Positions 8,780 to 17,885 of a stretch of 64,000 bases of DNA are shown piece by piece. Under the pieces are notes generated by a model that saw only the letters and a program-made list of their open reading frames with translations, ran no database searches and was not told where the DNA came from. Source of the stretch: Halomonas sp. SpR1. GTDB lineage: Bacteria; Pseudomonadota; Gammaproteobacteria; Pseudomonadales; Halomonadaceae. Numbering within the stretch: the first letter of the stretch is position 1; each line of letters starts with the position of its first letter. The stretch is from positions 1-64,000 of the forward strand of contig NZ_JAUAMB010000008.1 in assembly GCF_031010175.1 (NCBI RefSeq), given 5' to 3'. A program made the translations under genes and the position numbers.

Positions 8780-10167
8780 CGATTAGTCTGCTCCCGCGCC
8801 AGCGTAGCGAACTGTTTGCGGGAGGGTTTAAAGCCCACTCCAGGTGGCCAGGCCAGCCAAGCATCGGGCACCATAAAGCCGGGCAGTGCTTCGCGTACCC
8901 AGGCATTTAGCGCTGGTTCCGATACGGCCTCGCCGTGCCAATCGATAAACGCCACCGGGCGCTCGCCCCATTCGGGGTGGGGCACTGCTACCACTAGCGC
9001 TTGGGCAATGCTGGGGTGGTCGACTAAGCGCTGCTCGATAGTTTCTGGCTGAATATTTTCGCCACCGGAGATAAAGCCATTATCGAGCCGCCCTTCCACC
9101 ACCAGCGCCCCGTCCGCGTTGAAGTGCCCCTTATCTCGGGTGGCAAACCAACTCTCTTCATTCAGCGCTGGGTCTAGGTTGCCATTGTTTAAATAGCCAC
9201 AGAACAGGGTCTCGCCGCGCACCTGAATTTCGCCATCGACCACCCTCGCCTCACGGCCCGGCAGCGGTTTTCCGACCACACCCGGTGCGGTGGGAATACC
9301 AGTACAGACTTGGCTGGCCATCTCGGATAGCCCGTAGCTCACTTTCGGCATTAGACCCAGGGATGTCATCTGCGCCACCAGCGGCGCAGGAATCGCTGCG
9401 CCGCCCAACAGTAGCTCCCGCAGTTGAGTGCGTTGGGGTGTAAATCCCGCTTTCAGTAGCCGCCACAGCTGAGTGGGCACCAGGGAGAGGTGGCTAATCG
9501 CCTGCTGTTCCAGACGCTCCGCCAGCGTATGGGGAGCATCGTCAAGGATCACCCGCCCGCCGGCAAGAAAGACGCGAAACGGGATTGCGTAGCCGCCGAT
9601 ATGAAACAGCGGCAGCGACAGTAGCCAGCCACTGTTTTGATCAACGGGAATCAACGACGCCGAGCCACGGGAAGAGGCCAAATGATTCCCCAAACGATGC
9701 AGCACCGCCTTGGGCGTACCGCTGGAGCCGGAGGTAAAAATTGTGTTGCACAGCTGGTTGCCATTCAGCGCCGGAGGCTTAGCCACATCAACTTCCGCCA
9801 AGAAATCGAGGGTAATCGGCGTTAGTTCGGCAGGATAATGGTGGTCACTTTCCGTTTGGCAAACCCGGCCAGCCTGCAAACGCTTGGCTAGACTGAGCTG
9901 CTGGGCAATAGGGAACGCAGGGTTCAGCGGGCAAAAAATAACCCCTACTCGCAGGCAGGCCCACGCCAACAGCAAGGATTCAAGTGAGCCTTTGGCGGGG
10001 ACTACTAAGCGCCCCCCGGGCACAAAACCTGCCCGCGCCAGCTGTTGCGCTAAAGAGGCCACCCGGCGATTGAGCGTTCGGTAGCTAAGGCGCATCGAGC
10101 CAGCCTCTATCGCAATATGCTCGGGGTTCTCTTTTGCCCAGTAGTGAATGGGGCAGGTGTCTATCAC
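8776..10167 (-). CDS. menE: o-Succinylbenzoate--CoA ligase
   Basis: A 463-residue adenylate-forming ligase that activates o-succinylbenzoate to its CoA thioester in menaquinone synthesis. It shows the ATP-binding loop NTIFTSGSSGTPKAVLH, SLVPTQLWRLL, the YGLSEMASQV motif and the hinge GRLDNGFISGGENIQPETIE. The start is GTG at 10167, whose GTGA overlaps the menC stop by 4 bases, so translation is coupled. It is the last gene of the apparent frdABCD-menBCE operon. It resembles E. coli MenE along most of its length by memory comparison. Confidence 0.93.
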   Translation of the reverse strand: MIDTCPIHYWAKENPEHIAIEAGSMRLSYRTLNRRVASLAQQLARAGFVPGGRLVVPAKGSLESLLLAWACLRVGVIFCPLNPAFPIAQQLSLAKRLQAGRVCQTESDHHYPAELTPITLDFLAEVDVAKPPALNGNQLCNTIFTSGSSGTPKAVLHRLGNHLASSRGSASLIPVDQNSGWLLSLPLFHIGGYAIPFRVFLAGGRVILDDAPHTLAERLEQQAISHLSLVPTQLWRLLKAGFTPQRTQLRELLLGGAAIPAPLVAQMTSLGLMPKVSYGLSEMASQVCTGIPTAPGVVGKPLPGREARVVDGEIQVRGETLFCGYLNNGNLDPALNEESWFATRDKGHFNADGALVVEGRLDNGFISGGENIQPETIEQRLVDHPSIAQALVVAVPHPEWGERPVAFIDWHGEAVSEPALNAWVREALPGFMVPDAWLAWPPGVGFKPSRKQFATLAREQTNR

Positions 10168-11114
10168 GCTGAATTTTCCATTGTAGAGAGACAGTGCAAA
10201 TTTTCTATCATCACTGCGCCTGCTAGATTAGTAACACGTCCGCTAAGCCAATGCCCCGTATCCAGCCCCGGCGGCTCAGTGGGCGACCACTCACTGGCCA
10301 ACCGACTCAACAGCCCGAGACCCAAGTCAGACTCAAAACTGGAGGAGATCACTACCCGCAGGTTGCACTCACGGGCTCGCTTAACGAGTGCTTCGCAAGC
10401 ACTTAGTGAGCCGATCAAAGTGGGTTTGATCACCAGGGCCTTAAGCTGCGGGTGATAGCGCCACTCTTCCTGGCGCGATAGCGTTTCATCCAGGCCGATG
10501 GATACCCCTGTTGCCTCGGCCACGGCGATGGTGTCGGCAAAGGCAGCGCAGGGCTCTTCCAGGTAGTCGATCTGTTTAAGGGGGAGGCGCGCGCAGAAAC
10601 GCTGGGCTTGTTCCCGCGTCCAGCCGCCGTTGGCATCCAGAATCAGCTTAGTCTTGGGTAGCTGAATGGCGAGCTGGTTAATCAGCGCCAGCTCCTCAGC
10701 CATGGCGTAGCGCGCTACTTTTAGCTTAAGCCTAGACGGTGGCAAAGCCCCCCAACCGGTCACGATATTATCAAGCCCGAGCAACAATTCCCTGGGCACG
10801 CCCTGGAGCAGTGGATAGGGCGGTAAAGGCGCAGGAAGGTTGGCAGGCCATTGGCGCTGGGCGCAGTCGAATCCAAACTGCACTGACGGTAACGTTGGCG
10901 TGGCTTTCTCACCGCGTTGTATAGCAGCAAGGCAGGCCAGGCTCTCAGCTTCCGCATCAACAAGAGTTTCAGTCGAGAAACCGGGCAGCGGGGCTATCTC
11001 GCCCCACTGGCCATTGATGCACACCAACAGCCCTTCTCTGTTTGCTAGCCGATTGCCTTTAAACATCAGCGGCTGGCGAAACGGTAAGGAGTAGCGGTAA
11101 AGCACCAGCTGCAT
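10164..11114 (-). CDS. menC: o-Succinylbenzoate synthase
   Basis: A 316-residue enolase-superfamily enzyme that dehydrates SHCHC to o-succinylbenzoate. The superfamily residues are visible: the KxK pair in SRLKLKVARY, metal ligands in LILDANGGW, YLEEP and IGLDET, and the second lysine in LVIKPTLIGS. Its start overlaps the menB stop by one base (TAATG), and its own stop overlaps menE. It is a cytosolic menaquinone enzyme of normal length. Confidence 0.93.
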   Translation of the reverse strand: MQLVLYRYSLPFRQPLMFKGNRLANREGLLVCINGQWGEIAPLPGFSTETLVDAEAESLACLAAIQRGEKATPTLPSVQFGFDCAQRQWPANLPAPLPPYPLLQGVPRELLLGLDNIVTGWGALPPSRLKLKVARYAMAEELALINQLAIQLPKTKLILDANGGWTREQAQRFCARLPLKQIDYLEEPCAAFADTIAVAEATGVSIGLDETLSRQEEWRYHPQLKALVIKPTLIGSLSACEALVKRARECNLRVVISSSFESDLGLGLLSRLASEWSPTEPPGLDTGHWLSGRVTNLAGAVMIENLHCLSTMENSA

Positions 11115-11974
11115 TACGGGTTGCGCGGGTAGCGGGAAAAATCCGGGCGGCGTTTTTCATTGAAGGCGTTGCGCCCCTCCTGCCCCTCTTCGGTCATGTA
11201 GTAGAGCATGGTGGCGTTACCCGCCAGCTCCTGCAGCCCGGCCTGACCATCACAGTCGGCATTGAGCGCGGCTTTCAGGCAACGCAGCGCCATGGGGCTG
11301 TGCTGCAGCATCTCCCGGCACCAGCGCACGCTCTCTTTTTCCAATTCGTCGAGCGGCACCACATGGTTGACCAGCCCCATTTCCAGCGCCTGCGCAGCGC
11401 TGTACTGGCGGCATAGGAACCAGATTTCCCGAGCCTTTTTCTGACCCACAATGCGCGCCATATAGGAGGCGCCGTAGCCGCCATCGAAGGAGCCGACTTT
11501 GGGGCCTGTCTGGCCGAAAACCGCGTTATCGGCGGCGATGGTCAGGTCGCACATCATATGCAGCACATGACCACCGCCGATGGCGTAGCCCGCCACCATG
11601 GCGACCACCGGCTTGGGGCAGGTGCGAATATCGCGCTGAAAATCCAGTACGTTAAGGTGATGGGTGCCCTCTTCATCCTGGTAGCCGCCGTAGTCACCGC
11701 GAATGCGCTGGTCACCGCCAGAACAGAACGCTTTATCGCCTGCACCAGTGAGAATAATCGCGCCAATGGCACTGTCGTGGCGGGCGCGATTAAGCGCCTG
11801 GGCCATTTCGCTCACGGTTAGCGGGCGAAAGGCGTTGCGTACTTCGGGGCGATTGATGGTAATCCGCGCAATGCCATCGGCAGTGGTGTGATACAAAATA
11901 TCCTGGTAGCCATCTGAGCGATCCTGCCACTCTACCGGTGCATAGAGGTCTGTTTCAGTGAGTCCGTTAATCAT
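11114..11974 (-). CDS. menB: 1,4-Dihydroxy-2-naphthoyl-CoA synthase
   Basis: A 286-residue crotonase-fold enzyme that closes the second ring of the naphthoquinone. It shows the MenB start region around [27 protein letters not shown], split here by normal family variation, the oxyanion region [35 protein letters not shown] and the [20 protein letters not shown] segment specific to MenB. It begins 47 bases after frdD, so it is likely transcribed with the fumarate reductase genes. This couples quinone supply to the enzyme that uses it. Confidence 0.95.
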   Translation of the reverse strand: MINGLTETDLYAPVEWQDRSDGYQDILYHTTADGIARITINRPEVRNAFRPLTVSEMAQALNRARHDSAIGAIILTGAGDKAFCSGGDQRIRGDYGGYQDEEGTHHLNVLDFQRDIRTCPKPVVAMVAGYAIGGGHVLHMMCDLTIAADNAVFGQTGPKVGSFDGGYGASYMARIVGQKKAREIWFLCRQYSAAQALEMGLVNHVVPLDELEKESVRWCREMLQHSPMALRCLKAALNADCDGQAGLQELAGNATMLYYMTEEGQEGRNAFNEKRRPDFSRYPRNP

Positions 11975-12021
11975 GACAATCTCTTTTTTATCTGTCAGGG
12001 ATAGTGATTACCACGCGCCGC

Positions 12022-12408
12022 TTAACCCAGCATGCCTGCCACGACCAAGCCTAACGCTAGAATGCTTAGCAGCGCGGCACCGCCATACATAAGCTTTTTA
12101 TTGGTGGCGTCATTGCCCACGCTGATATCAAACATTCCATGGCGTAAGCGGTGGGCGGCGTGGAACAGCGGCAGGCAGACCACCGCGCCAACAAACAGAA
12201 AGCCCAGCACGCTAAATAGCAGTGTTGAAGCCCGCTCATAGCTCAGTGCTTCGGCGGGCAGCAGGCCCAGGGGCAGTAAAACGGCGATAAACAGAATCAC
12301 GGCGGGCAGCAAGACGGCGAAACAGACACCACCTGCGCTAAACAGCCCCCACCAGAGCGGTTCATCAAAGGCTTGTTTATGCTGTGTACCATGTTTACTA
12401 ATACTCAT
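12022..12408 (-). CDS. frdD: Fumarate reductase membrane anchor subunit D
   Basis: A 128-residue inner-membrane protein with three hydrophobic helices (about 20-50, 62-87 and 103-127), the FrdD plan. It anchors FrdAB and helps form the quinone site together with FrdC. I chose the ATG at 12408, two bases after frdC, over an upstream in-frame start inside frdC that would add 20 unrelated residues. Identity rests on size, topology, the HAAHRLRHGMFD segment and its place directly after frdC. Confidence 0.9.
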   Translation of the reverse strand: MSISKHGTQHKQAFDEPLWWGLFSAGGVCFAVLLPAVILFIAVLLPLGLLPAEALSYERASTLLFSVLGFLFVGAVVCLPLFHAAHRLRHGMFDISVGNDATNKKLMYGGAALLSILALGLVVAGMLG

Positions 12409-12410
12409 GC

Positions 12411-12806
12411 CTACACCCTCCCCAGTAGCCAGAAAAACAGCAGCGCAACCGCCACCACGCCAGCCCACTGGCCAGCGACAATGGCATTGTCAGGCAGGCT
12501 GTGACCAGCGATGCGAATCGGCATCACCCGCGGGAACAACACAAAGAAGGTAGCAGCGTGGAACAAGCTGGCAGCCAATGCGACAAGGTTCAGCAGCAAT
12601 ACGATGGGCGAACCCATAAAGGCGATCCATCCCTGCCAGCTCTCGGCCCCTTGAAGAAGCGCCACCATACCGGCGAGTAAACACAGCGTGAAAAACACCA
12701 GCGGCAGCACCGTGGCTTCGCGCAGCATATAGAGCTTGAAAAAGCGGTGTTTCAGCCACCAGTTGCGTTTCAGCGGCGGCAGGCGTTGCGATGATGATTT
12801 ATCCAT
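12411..12806 (-). CDS. frdC: Fumarate reductase membrane anchor subunit C
   Basis: A 131-residue three-helix membrane protein, the same length as E. coli FrdC. The N-terminal RNWWLKHRFFKLYMLREATV matches the FrdC pattern before the first helix, and SLFHAATFFVLFPRVMPIRI follows. FrdC and FrdD bind menaquinol and hand electrons to FrdB. The ATG at 12806 has GAGGAG 7 bases upstream, which rules out the longer frame. The gene sits 16 bases after frdB. Confidence 0.93.
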   Translation of the reverse strand: MDKSSSQRLPPLKRNWWLKHRFFKLYMLREATVLPLVFFTLCLLAGMVALLQGAESWQGWIAFMGSPIVLLLNLVALAASLFHAATFFVLFPRVMPIRIAGHSLPDNAIVAGQWAGVVAVALLFFWLLGRV

Positions 12807-12822
12807 GATTTTTCTCCTCACC

Positions 12823-13566
12823 CTACCCTTTAAACAGCGCAATAAGCGTGTGCTTGGCAGCTTCCACTTTGCCCTGATTCACCGCTGCCGCCGGATCAAC
12901 GTGTTTGGGGCATACCTTCGAGCAGAAGCCCACAAAGGTGCAGCTCCACACGCCGTCGTGACGATTAAGCTCGGCCATGCGCTGTTTTTTGCCATGGTCG
13001 CGGCTATCCAGGTTGTAACGGTGAGCCAGCGTTAGCGCCGCCGGGCCGAGGAACTCTGGATTAAGCCCAAACTGCGGGCAGGCGGAGTAGCAGAGGCCGC
13101 AGTTAATGCAGTTAGCGAATTGCTTGTAGCGGGCAAGCTGTTCAGGCGACTGTTGATAGGTCTCCGGCGCCCTGGGGTCGTAAGCTTTCACCGGGTTATC
13201 GTCAATCAGGTAGGGCTTCACCGCCGCCAGGTGTTCAAGGAAGATCTCCATATCCACCACCAGATCCCGCTGCACCGGAAAGTGGGCCAGCGGCTCGATA
13301 CGAATATCACCTTCGTAATCGCGCAGGAAGGTTTTACAGCCCAGCTTGGGAATGCCGTTGACCATGACTCCGCAGGAACCACAGATCGCCATCCGGCACG
13401 ACCAGCGGTAGCTCAAGGTGCTATCCAGCTGCTCCTTGATATGGTTGAGGGCATCCAGCATCGAGGTGCTGTCGTCCACCGGCAGGTCGTACTGCTGCCA
13501 ATAGGGGTCAGCCGAGCTGTCTGGCAGGTAGCGCTTGACGCTGATGTGTTTGGTTTGAATGTTCAT
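12823..13566 (-). CDS. frdB: Fumarate reductase iron-sulfur subunit
   Basis: A 247-residue electron-transfer subunit. The [2Fe-2S] ligands are C57, C62, C65 and C77 in [11 protein letters not shown] and LGCKTF. The C-terminal half has two dicluster motifs, [12 protein letters not shown] and [12 protein letters not shown], for the other two clusters of quinol:fumarate reductase. It passes electrons from the FrdCD quinone site to the FAD of FrdA. The ATGA overlap with the frdA stop indicates coupled translation. Confidence 0.96.
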   Translation of the reverse strand: MNIQTKHISVKRYLPDSSADPYWQQYDLPVDDSTSMLDALNHIKEQLDSTLSYRWSCRMAICGSCGVMVNGIPKLGCKTFLRDYEGDIRIEPLAHFPVQRDLVVDMEIFLEHLAAVKPYLIDDNPVKAYDPRAPETYQQSPEQLARYKQFANCINCGLCYSACPQFGLNPEFLGPAALTLAHRYNLDSRDHGKKQRMAELNRHDGVWSCTFVGFCSKVCPKHVDPAAAVNQGKVEAAKHTLIALFKG

Positions 13567-15350
13567 GCCTTTTCCCCCTTGCCTGCATCGCCATAGGCCC
13601 GCTCAGCTGGCGCGGAGAATCGAACATCAACGTCCTGCCAGCGCAGCTCGGCATGCCCTTCGCCCTGGTAAAAGACCTGGCTGTGCTTGAGGTAGTTAAC
13701 ATCATCGCGCTTCTGCATGCCTTCATCCAGGCGCTGGTGGGCACCGCGGGATTCACGGCGTTCAAGCGCGCCCAAACAGGATGCTTCGGCAATATCCAGG
13801 CCACACTCCAGTTCCAGACACTCAAGAAGCTCGGTATTGAAAATCTTGCTGGTATCGTTAACGCGAACCTTGTTAAAGCGCGCGCGCAGTTGACGCATGG
13901 TATCCAGCGATTTGCGCATGCCCTCTTCGGTGCGATAAATCCCGCAGCCGCTCTCCATGGCCTGCACCATGGCGTGCTTGAGCTCTACCCAGTTCTCCTC
14001 ACTGCCGCTGCCATCGCATAGCCGCAGCAGCTTGGCCTGCTGACGGTCGCCCTGGGCTTCCAACAGGCGCTCATCGGCCCACTCGGTTTGCGCCGCGCGG
14101 TTGCTTGCCTGTTCACCGGCCAAGCGGCCAAACACCAATAGCTCCGTCAGCGAGTTTGAGCCCAAACGATTGGCACCGTGCAGCCCCACCGAAGCACACT
14201 CCCCCGCGGCGTAGAGCCCGGCAATGGAGGTTTCGCATTGGGGATTGGTTTCAATGCCGCCCATGGTGTAGTGAACCGCCGGGCGGATGGGGATGGGCTC
14301 TTTCACCGGGTCGACGTTGATATAGGCTTTGGCCAACTCGCAGATAAACGGCAGGCGCTCCAGAATATACTTTTCGCCCAGGTGGCGCAGGTCGAGATAG
14401 ACCACGTCGCTGTCACCAAACTTGCCGGTGCGGCCCGCCTGCTGCTCCTGCCAGAAGGCCTGGGAGAGTTTGTCCCGCGGGCCCAGCTCCATGTACTTGT
14501 TTTCCGGCTTGCCCAGCGGCGTTTCCGGGCCAAGGCCGTAATCCTGCAGGTAACGATAGCCGTCTTTATTGAGCAAAATGCCGCCTTCGCCCCGGCACGC
14601 TTCGGTAATCAAAATGCCGGAACCGGGCAAGCCAGTGGGGTGGTACTGAACAAACTCCATATCCCGCAGCGCCACGCCATGGCGGTAAGCCATCGCCATA
14701 CCATCGCCGGTAACAATGCCCGCGTTGGTATTGAAGCGGAACAGGCGCCCCGCGCCGCCGGTCGCCAGCACCACCGCTTTAGCACGCAGCAGGGTCAGTT
14801 CACCGGTGGCGATCTGCAGGGCAATCACGCCAATCACAGCGCCTTCATGGACCGCAAGATCGAGCACGAAGTACTCGTCAAAGCGTTCGATTTCGGAGTA
14901 TTTCAGCGAGGTCTGAAACAAGGTATGCAGCATGTGGAAACCGGTTTTGTCGGCGGCAAACCAGGTGCGGGCGGTTTTCATGCCGCCAAAGCGGCGTACC
15001 TGCACCTGCCCATCATCCTTGCGGCTCCAGGGGCAGCCCCAGCGCTCCATCTGCACCAGCTCTTGGTAAGCGTGATGGACAAAGTAGTCGACGACACCCT
15101 GCTCAACCAGCCAGTCACCGCCGGAAACGGTGTCGTCAAAATGTGCCTGATGAGTATCCTCGGCACTGGTCACGGCGGCGGCGCCACCTTCAGCAGCCAC
15201 GGTATGCGAGCGCATGGGGTACACCTTGGACAGCAGCGCAATGCGTTGCGGGGTGTTGTGCTCTTTGGCGTGCTCTGCAGCACCAATGGCAGCGCGTAAG
15301 CCTGCGCCACCCCCACCGACAATCACGATATCGAAATCTCGCTGCTGCAT
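13563..15350 (-). CDS. frdA: Fumarate reductase flavoprotein subunit
   Basis: Catalytic subunit, 595 residues, reducing fumarate to succinate at the cytoplasmic face. It shows the dinucleotide fold [13 protein letters not shown], the FAD-linking histidine H49 in [11 protein letters not shown], the [13 protein letters not shown] active-site segment and [11 protein letters not shown]. The small FrdC and FrdD proteins without cytochrome b features point to an E. coli-type QFR, not succinate dehydrogenase. I took the ATG at 15350 (AGGGG upstream), dropping a 15-residue extension. The gene heads the frdABCD-menBCE unit, and an FNR-type box lies at 15502-15515. Confidence 0.96.
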   Translation of the reverse strand: MQQRDFDIVIVGGGGAGLRAAIGAAEHAKEHNTPQRIALLSKVYPMRSHTVAAEGGAAAVTSAEDTHQAHFDDTVSGGDWLVEQGVVDYFVHHAYQELVQMERWGCPWSRKDDGQVQVRRFGGMKTARTWFAADKTGFHMLHTLFQTSLKYSEIERFDEYFVLDLAVHEGAVIGVIALQIATGELTLLRAKAVVLATGGAGRLFRFNTNAGIVTGDGMAMAYRHGVALRDMEFVQYHPTGLPGSGILITEACRGEGGILLNKDGYRYLQDYGLGPETPLGKPENKYMELGPRDKLSQAFWQEQQAGRTGKFGDSDVVYLDLRHLGEKYILERLPFICELAKAYINVDPVKEPIPIRPAVHYTMGGIETNPQCETSIAGLYAAGECASVGLHGANRLGSNSLTELLVFGRLAGEQASNRAAQTEWADERLLEAQGDRQQAKLLRLCDGSGSEENWVELKHAMVQAMESGCGIYRTEEGMRKSLDTMRQLRARFNKVRVNDTSKIFNTELLECLELECGLDIAEASCLGALERRESRGAHQRLDEGMQKRDDVNYLKHSQVFYQGEGHAELRWQDVDVRFSAPAERAYGDAGKGEKA

Positions 15351-15417
15351 GACAACCCCTTCCATTAGCCAAGTCAAAGGTGGTACTGGCGGCACTCTAT
15401 CGATGCCCTTTCATCAT

Positions 15418-15461
15418 TCGAACTTATTCATTATTCGAACTTATTCATTATTCGAACTTAG
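15418..15461. repeat. Tandem 17-bp repeats upstream of frdA
   Basis: The 17-bp unit TTCGAACTTATTCATTA is present at 15418-15434 and 15435-15451, followed by a third partial copy TTCGAACTTA to 15461. A degenerate relative (TTCATTAGTCGAA) appears at 15482-15494. The array lies in the leader between frdA and the FNR-type box. It could be an operator array, a slippage-prone tract or a passive repeat; nothing in the sequence decides. Confidence 0.85.
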
Positions 15462-15501
15462 CACGCCCTTGGCAGGCCCTGTTCATTAGTCGAAAGGACT
15501 A

Positions 15502-15515
15502 TTGACGTGTATCAA
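15502..15515. promoter_or_regulatory. FNR/Anr-type binding site, frd-DASS intergenic
   Basis: The sequence TTGACGTGTATCAA matches the FNR/Anr consensus TTGAT-N4-ATCAA at 9 of 10 fixed positions. It lies between the divergent frdA and DASS carrier genes, about 150 bases from each start. A weak -10-like TATTGC lies 30 bases to its right, as expected for a class II site serving the carrier. Anaerobic activation is inferred. Confidence 0.75.
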
Positions 15516-15650
15516 GGAAGCAGTGAATCGAGTGGGTATTGCTGTTCCCCCCCGCTCCGCAGACCCTACTCTGCAAGCAACTCACTGCCGGGCAGATAGC
15601 TATCTGCCAAGCAATAAAAATAGCCCAAACAGGCTTAAGAGAGGTGCCGC

Positions 15651-17120
15651 ATGACAACCAATGCCCAACCCTCACCGCGATGGAAACTGTTAGCGCCGCT
15701 AGCAGTTGCTATCATCGTCGCGCTGATACCCACACCTATGGGGCTTGCGCCTCACGCATGGTACTTCTTCGCTATTTTTCTGGGCGTCGTGGTGGGCTTG
15801 ATCCTTGAGCCACTACCGGGTGCGGTGGTAGGCCTTGTCGGCGTCACCCTGGTGGCGCTGCTTTCTCGCTGGGTGCTGTTCTCTCCCGAGCAGTTGGCTG
15901 CTGACGGTTTCAATCCCGCCAGCCAAGCCTTTTCCTGGGCGGTATCGGGCTTTACCAACTCTACGGTATGGCTGATTTTTGGCGCCTTTATGTTTGCCCT
16001 GGGGTATGAAAAAACCGGTCTGGGCAGGCGAATATCGCTCTGGCTGGTCAAGGCAATGGGCAAGCGCACCTTAACCCTTGGCTATGCGGTGATGATTGCC
16101 GATGGCATTTTGGCGCCGTTTACGCCCTCCAATACGGCGCGCAGCGCAGGCACGATCTACCCCGTGATTCGTAACCTGCCGCCGCTTTACGATTCGCACC
16201 CCAACGACCCCAGCATGAAGCGCATGGGCAGCTTGCTAATGTGGACAGCGCTGGCCTCGACCTGTGTGACCAGCTCACTGTTTTTGACTGCCCTGGCACC
16301 TAACTTACTGGCCATCGCACTAACCGAGAGCGCCACCGGCATTCATATAAACTGGGGGCAGTGGTTTATGGCGGTCGCACCGGCGGGCATTCTGCTGCTA
16401 CTGCTGGTGCCGCTGCTGAGCTACTGGCTTTGCTCGCCCGAAGTGAAAGCGGGTAATGAAATTTCTGATTGGGCGGGACAGGAGTTAACCAAGCTGGGGG
16501 CACTGACCCGCCATGAAATAATGTTGGTCATTATGGTGGTCACCGCCCTGCTACTGTGGATTTTCGCGGGCGACATTATCTCTGGATCGCTGGTAGGCCT
16601 GGTGGTGATTTGCGGCATGCTGTTAACCGGCATTGTGACCTGGAGCGATATTCTCGATAACCGTGCTGCCTGGAATACCTTTGTGTGGTTTGCCACTCTG
16701 GTGGCGCTCGCGGGTGGGCTAAGTCAGGTGGGATTCGTTAACTGGTTTGGCAGCGTAGTCGGCGGGCAGATCAGCCACTTCGACCCGCTGATGGCCATGG
16801 TGGCGCTAGTGGTTATTTTCTACCTGCTGCACTACTTCTTTGCCAGCGTAACGGCCCACGTTACTGCCCTGCTGCCGGTGATTCTGGCGGCGGCATCGGG
16901 CATTGCCGGACTGGATATGCAGATGTTTATTCTACTGCTACTCCCCACCCTCGGCTTTATGGGTATTCTCACTCCCTATGGCACTGGGCCAAGCCCGGTT
17001 TACTATGGCAGCGGCTATCTGCCCAGCGCGCTGTTTTGGCGGCTAGGAGCGATCTTCGGTCTGCTGTTCCTGGTGGTTTGGCTGGTGATCGGCCTGCCTT
17101 GGTTGATGGTGATCAGTTGA
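15651..17120 (+). CDS. DASS family dicarboxylate carrier, likely fumarate/succinate exchange
   Basis: A 489-residue inner-membrane protein with 12-14 hydrophobic segments, of the divalent anion:sodium symporter family (CitT/TtdT/YbhI-like). It shows the family patterns ADGILAPFTPSNTARSAGTIYPV and, near the C-terminus, the conserved LTPYGTGPSPVYYGSGYL. Relatives exchange succinate for tartrate, citrate or fumarate, or import 2-oxoglutarate. Its divergent position from frdABCD across a shared FNR-type box suggests fumarate uptake with succinate release during anaerobic respiration; this is inference. The stop lies 6 bases from the menH stop (convergent). Confidence 0.88.
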   Translation: MTTNAQPSPRWKLLAPLAVAIIVALIPTPMGLAPHAWYFFAIFLGVVVGLILEPLPGAVVGLVGVTLVALLSRWVLFSPEQLAADGFNPASQAFSWAVSGFTNSTVWLIFGAFMFALGYEKTGLGRRISLWLVKAMGKRTLTLGYAVMIADGILAPFTPSNTARSAGTIYPVIRNLPPLYDSHPNDPSMKRMGSLLMWTALASTCVTSSLFLTALAPNLLAIALTESATGIHINWGQWFMAVAPAGILLLLLVPLLSYWLCSPEVKAGNEISDWAGQELTKLGALTRHEIMLVIMVVTALLLWIFAGDIISGSLVGLVVICGMLLTGIVTWSDILDNRAAWNTFVWFATLVALAGGLSQVGFVNWFGSVVGGQISHFDPLMAMVALVVIFYLLHYFFASVTAHVTALLPVILAAASGIAGLDMQMFILLLLPTLGFMGILTPYGTGPSPVYYGSGYLPSALFWRLGAIFGLLFLVVWLVIGLPWLMVIS

Positions 17121-17126
17121 TAGACA

Positions 17127-17885
17127 TTAGCCTAGCGTGCGGTACCAGTCGTTGAGCGGCTGTGAGAACGCCTCTGGTTGCTCAATATGAAGATTGTGGC
17201 CCCCTTCCAGCGTGATATGGCGCAGGCGCGGGGCCATCTTTGTTAGATGAGTCGCCAGGGTGTGGAACTTGGCGTCTCGCTGGCCCGAAAAATAGCTGAC
17301 CGGTAGTGAGGTATTTTCCAGCCAATTCCATAGCGAGGGCTGATGACCGAGCGACGTTGCCCGCAGCATCGCAGCGACGGCTGGCCCGTGATTAGCCAGT
17401 CGACGGTGAATCTGCCGATGACGTTTCGCTTCGGTGAGATCGGCAAATACCGGCTGCTGATACCAGTCGGCAAGCACGTCTTTCAGCGGCTCCTGTTCAA
17501 AGCGTCTGGCCCACTTTTCATCATGGGCAATGCGATTCGAGCGCTCACTGGTTGGCAGCCCTGGGTGGGCACTCTCCAGCCAGAGCGCTTCCAGACCCGG
17601 CGGTTTTCGGCTGGCATGGTACAGCGCCAAACGCCCGCCCAGGGAGTAGCCCAGCAGGCAGTAACGGCTTACACCGTGGCTTATCAGCGTATCGCCAAGC
17701 CAGTCGTGAAACGCCTGGAAAGAGGCTACCTGTACCTGGTGATTTTGACCGTGGCCTGGCAAGTCCAGCGCTAGGCAATTGATACCATCCAAGCCGGCGA
17801 GAACCTCTCCCCAGTCTTGGCGATCGCCCAACAAGCCGTGTAGCAGTACCAGGGTTGGCGCCTGCTGCAGAGGTTTACGGCTCAC
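17127..17885 (-). CDS. menH: SHCHC synthase (alpha/beta hydrolase)
   Basis: A 252-residue alpha/beta-hydrolase that eliminates pyruvate from SEPHCHC in menaquinone synthesis. The nucleophile serine is in [15 protein letters not shown], the oxyanion region is [13 protein letters not shown] and the catalytic histidine is in [11 protein letters not shown] chose GTG at 17885 because GGGGAG lies 6 bases upstream; it overlaps the menD stop by 11 bases. The longer frame from 17927 would have no good ribosome site. It is the last gene of menF-menD-menH. Confidence 0.9.
   Translation of the reverse strand: MSRKPLQQAPTLVLLHGLLGDRQDWGEVLAGLDGINCLALDLPGHGQNHQVQVASFQAFHDWLGDTLISHGVSRYCLLGYSLGGRLALYHASRKPPGLEALWLESAHPGLPTSERSNRIAHDEKWARRFEQEPLKDVLADWYQQPVFADLTEAKRHRQIHRRLANHGPAVAAMLRATSLGHQPSLWNWLENTSLPVSYFSGQRDAKFHTLATHLTKMAPRLRHITLEGGHNLHIEQPEAFSQPLNDWYRTLG

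Noticed and set aside
14178..15299. Long plus-strand ORF (373 residues) opposite frdA
   Set aside because: It is an antisense shadow of a firmly identified gene with no recognisable motif or ribosome site.
15418..15461. CRISPR array
   Set aside because: The repeats are directly tandem without spacers, and there are no cas genes in the window.
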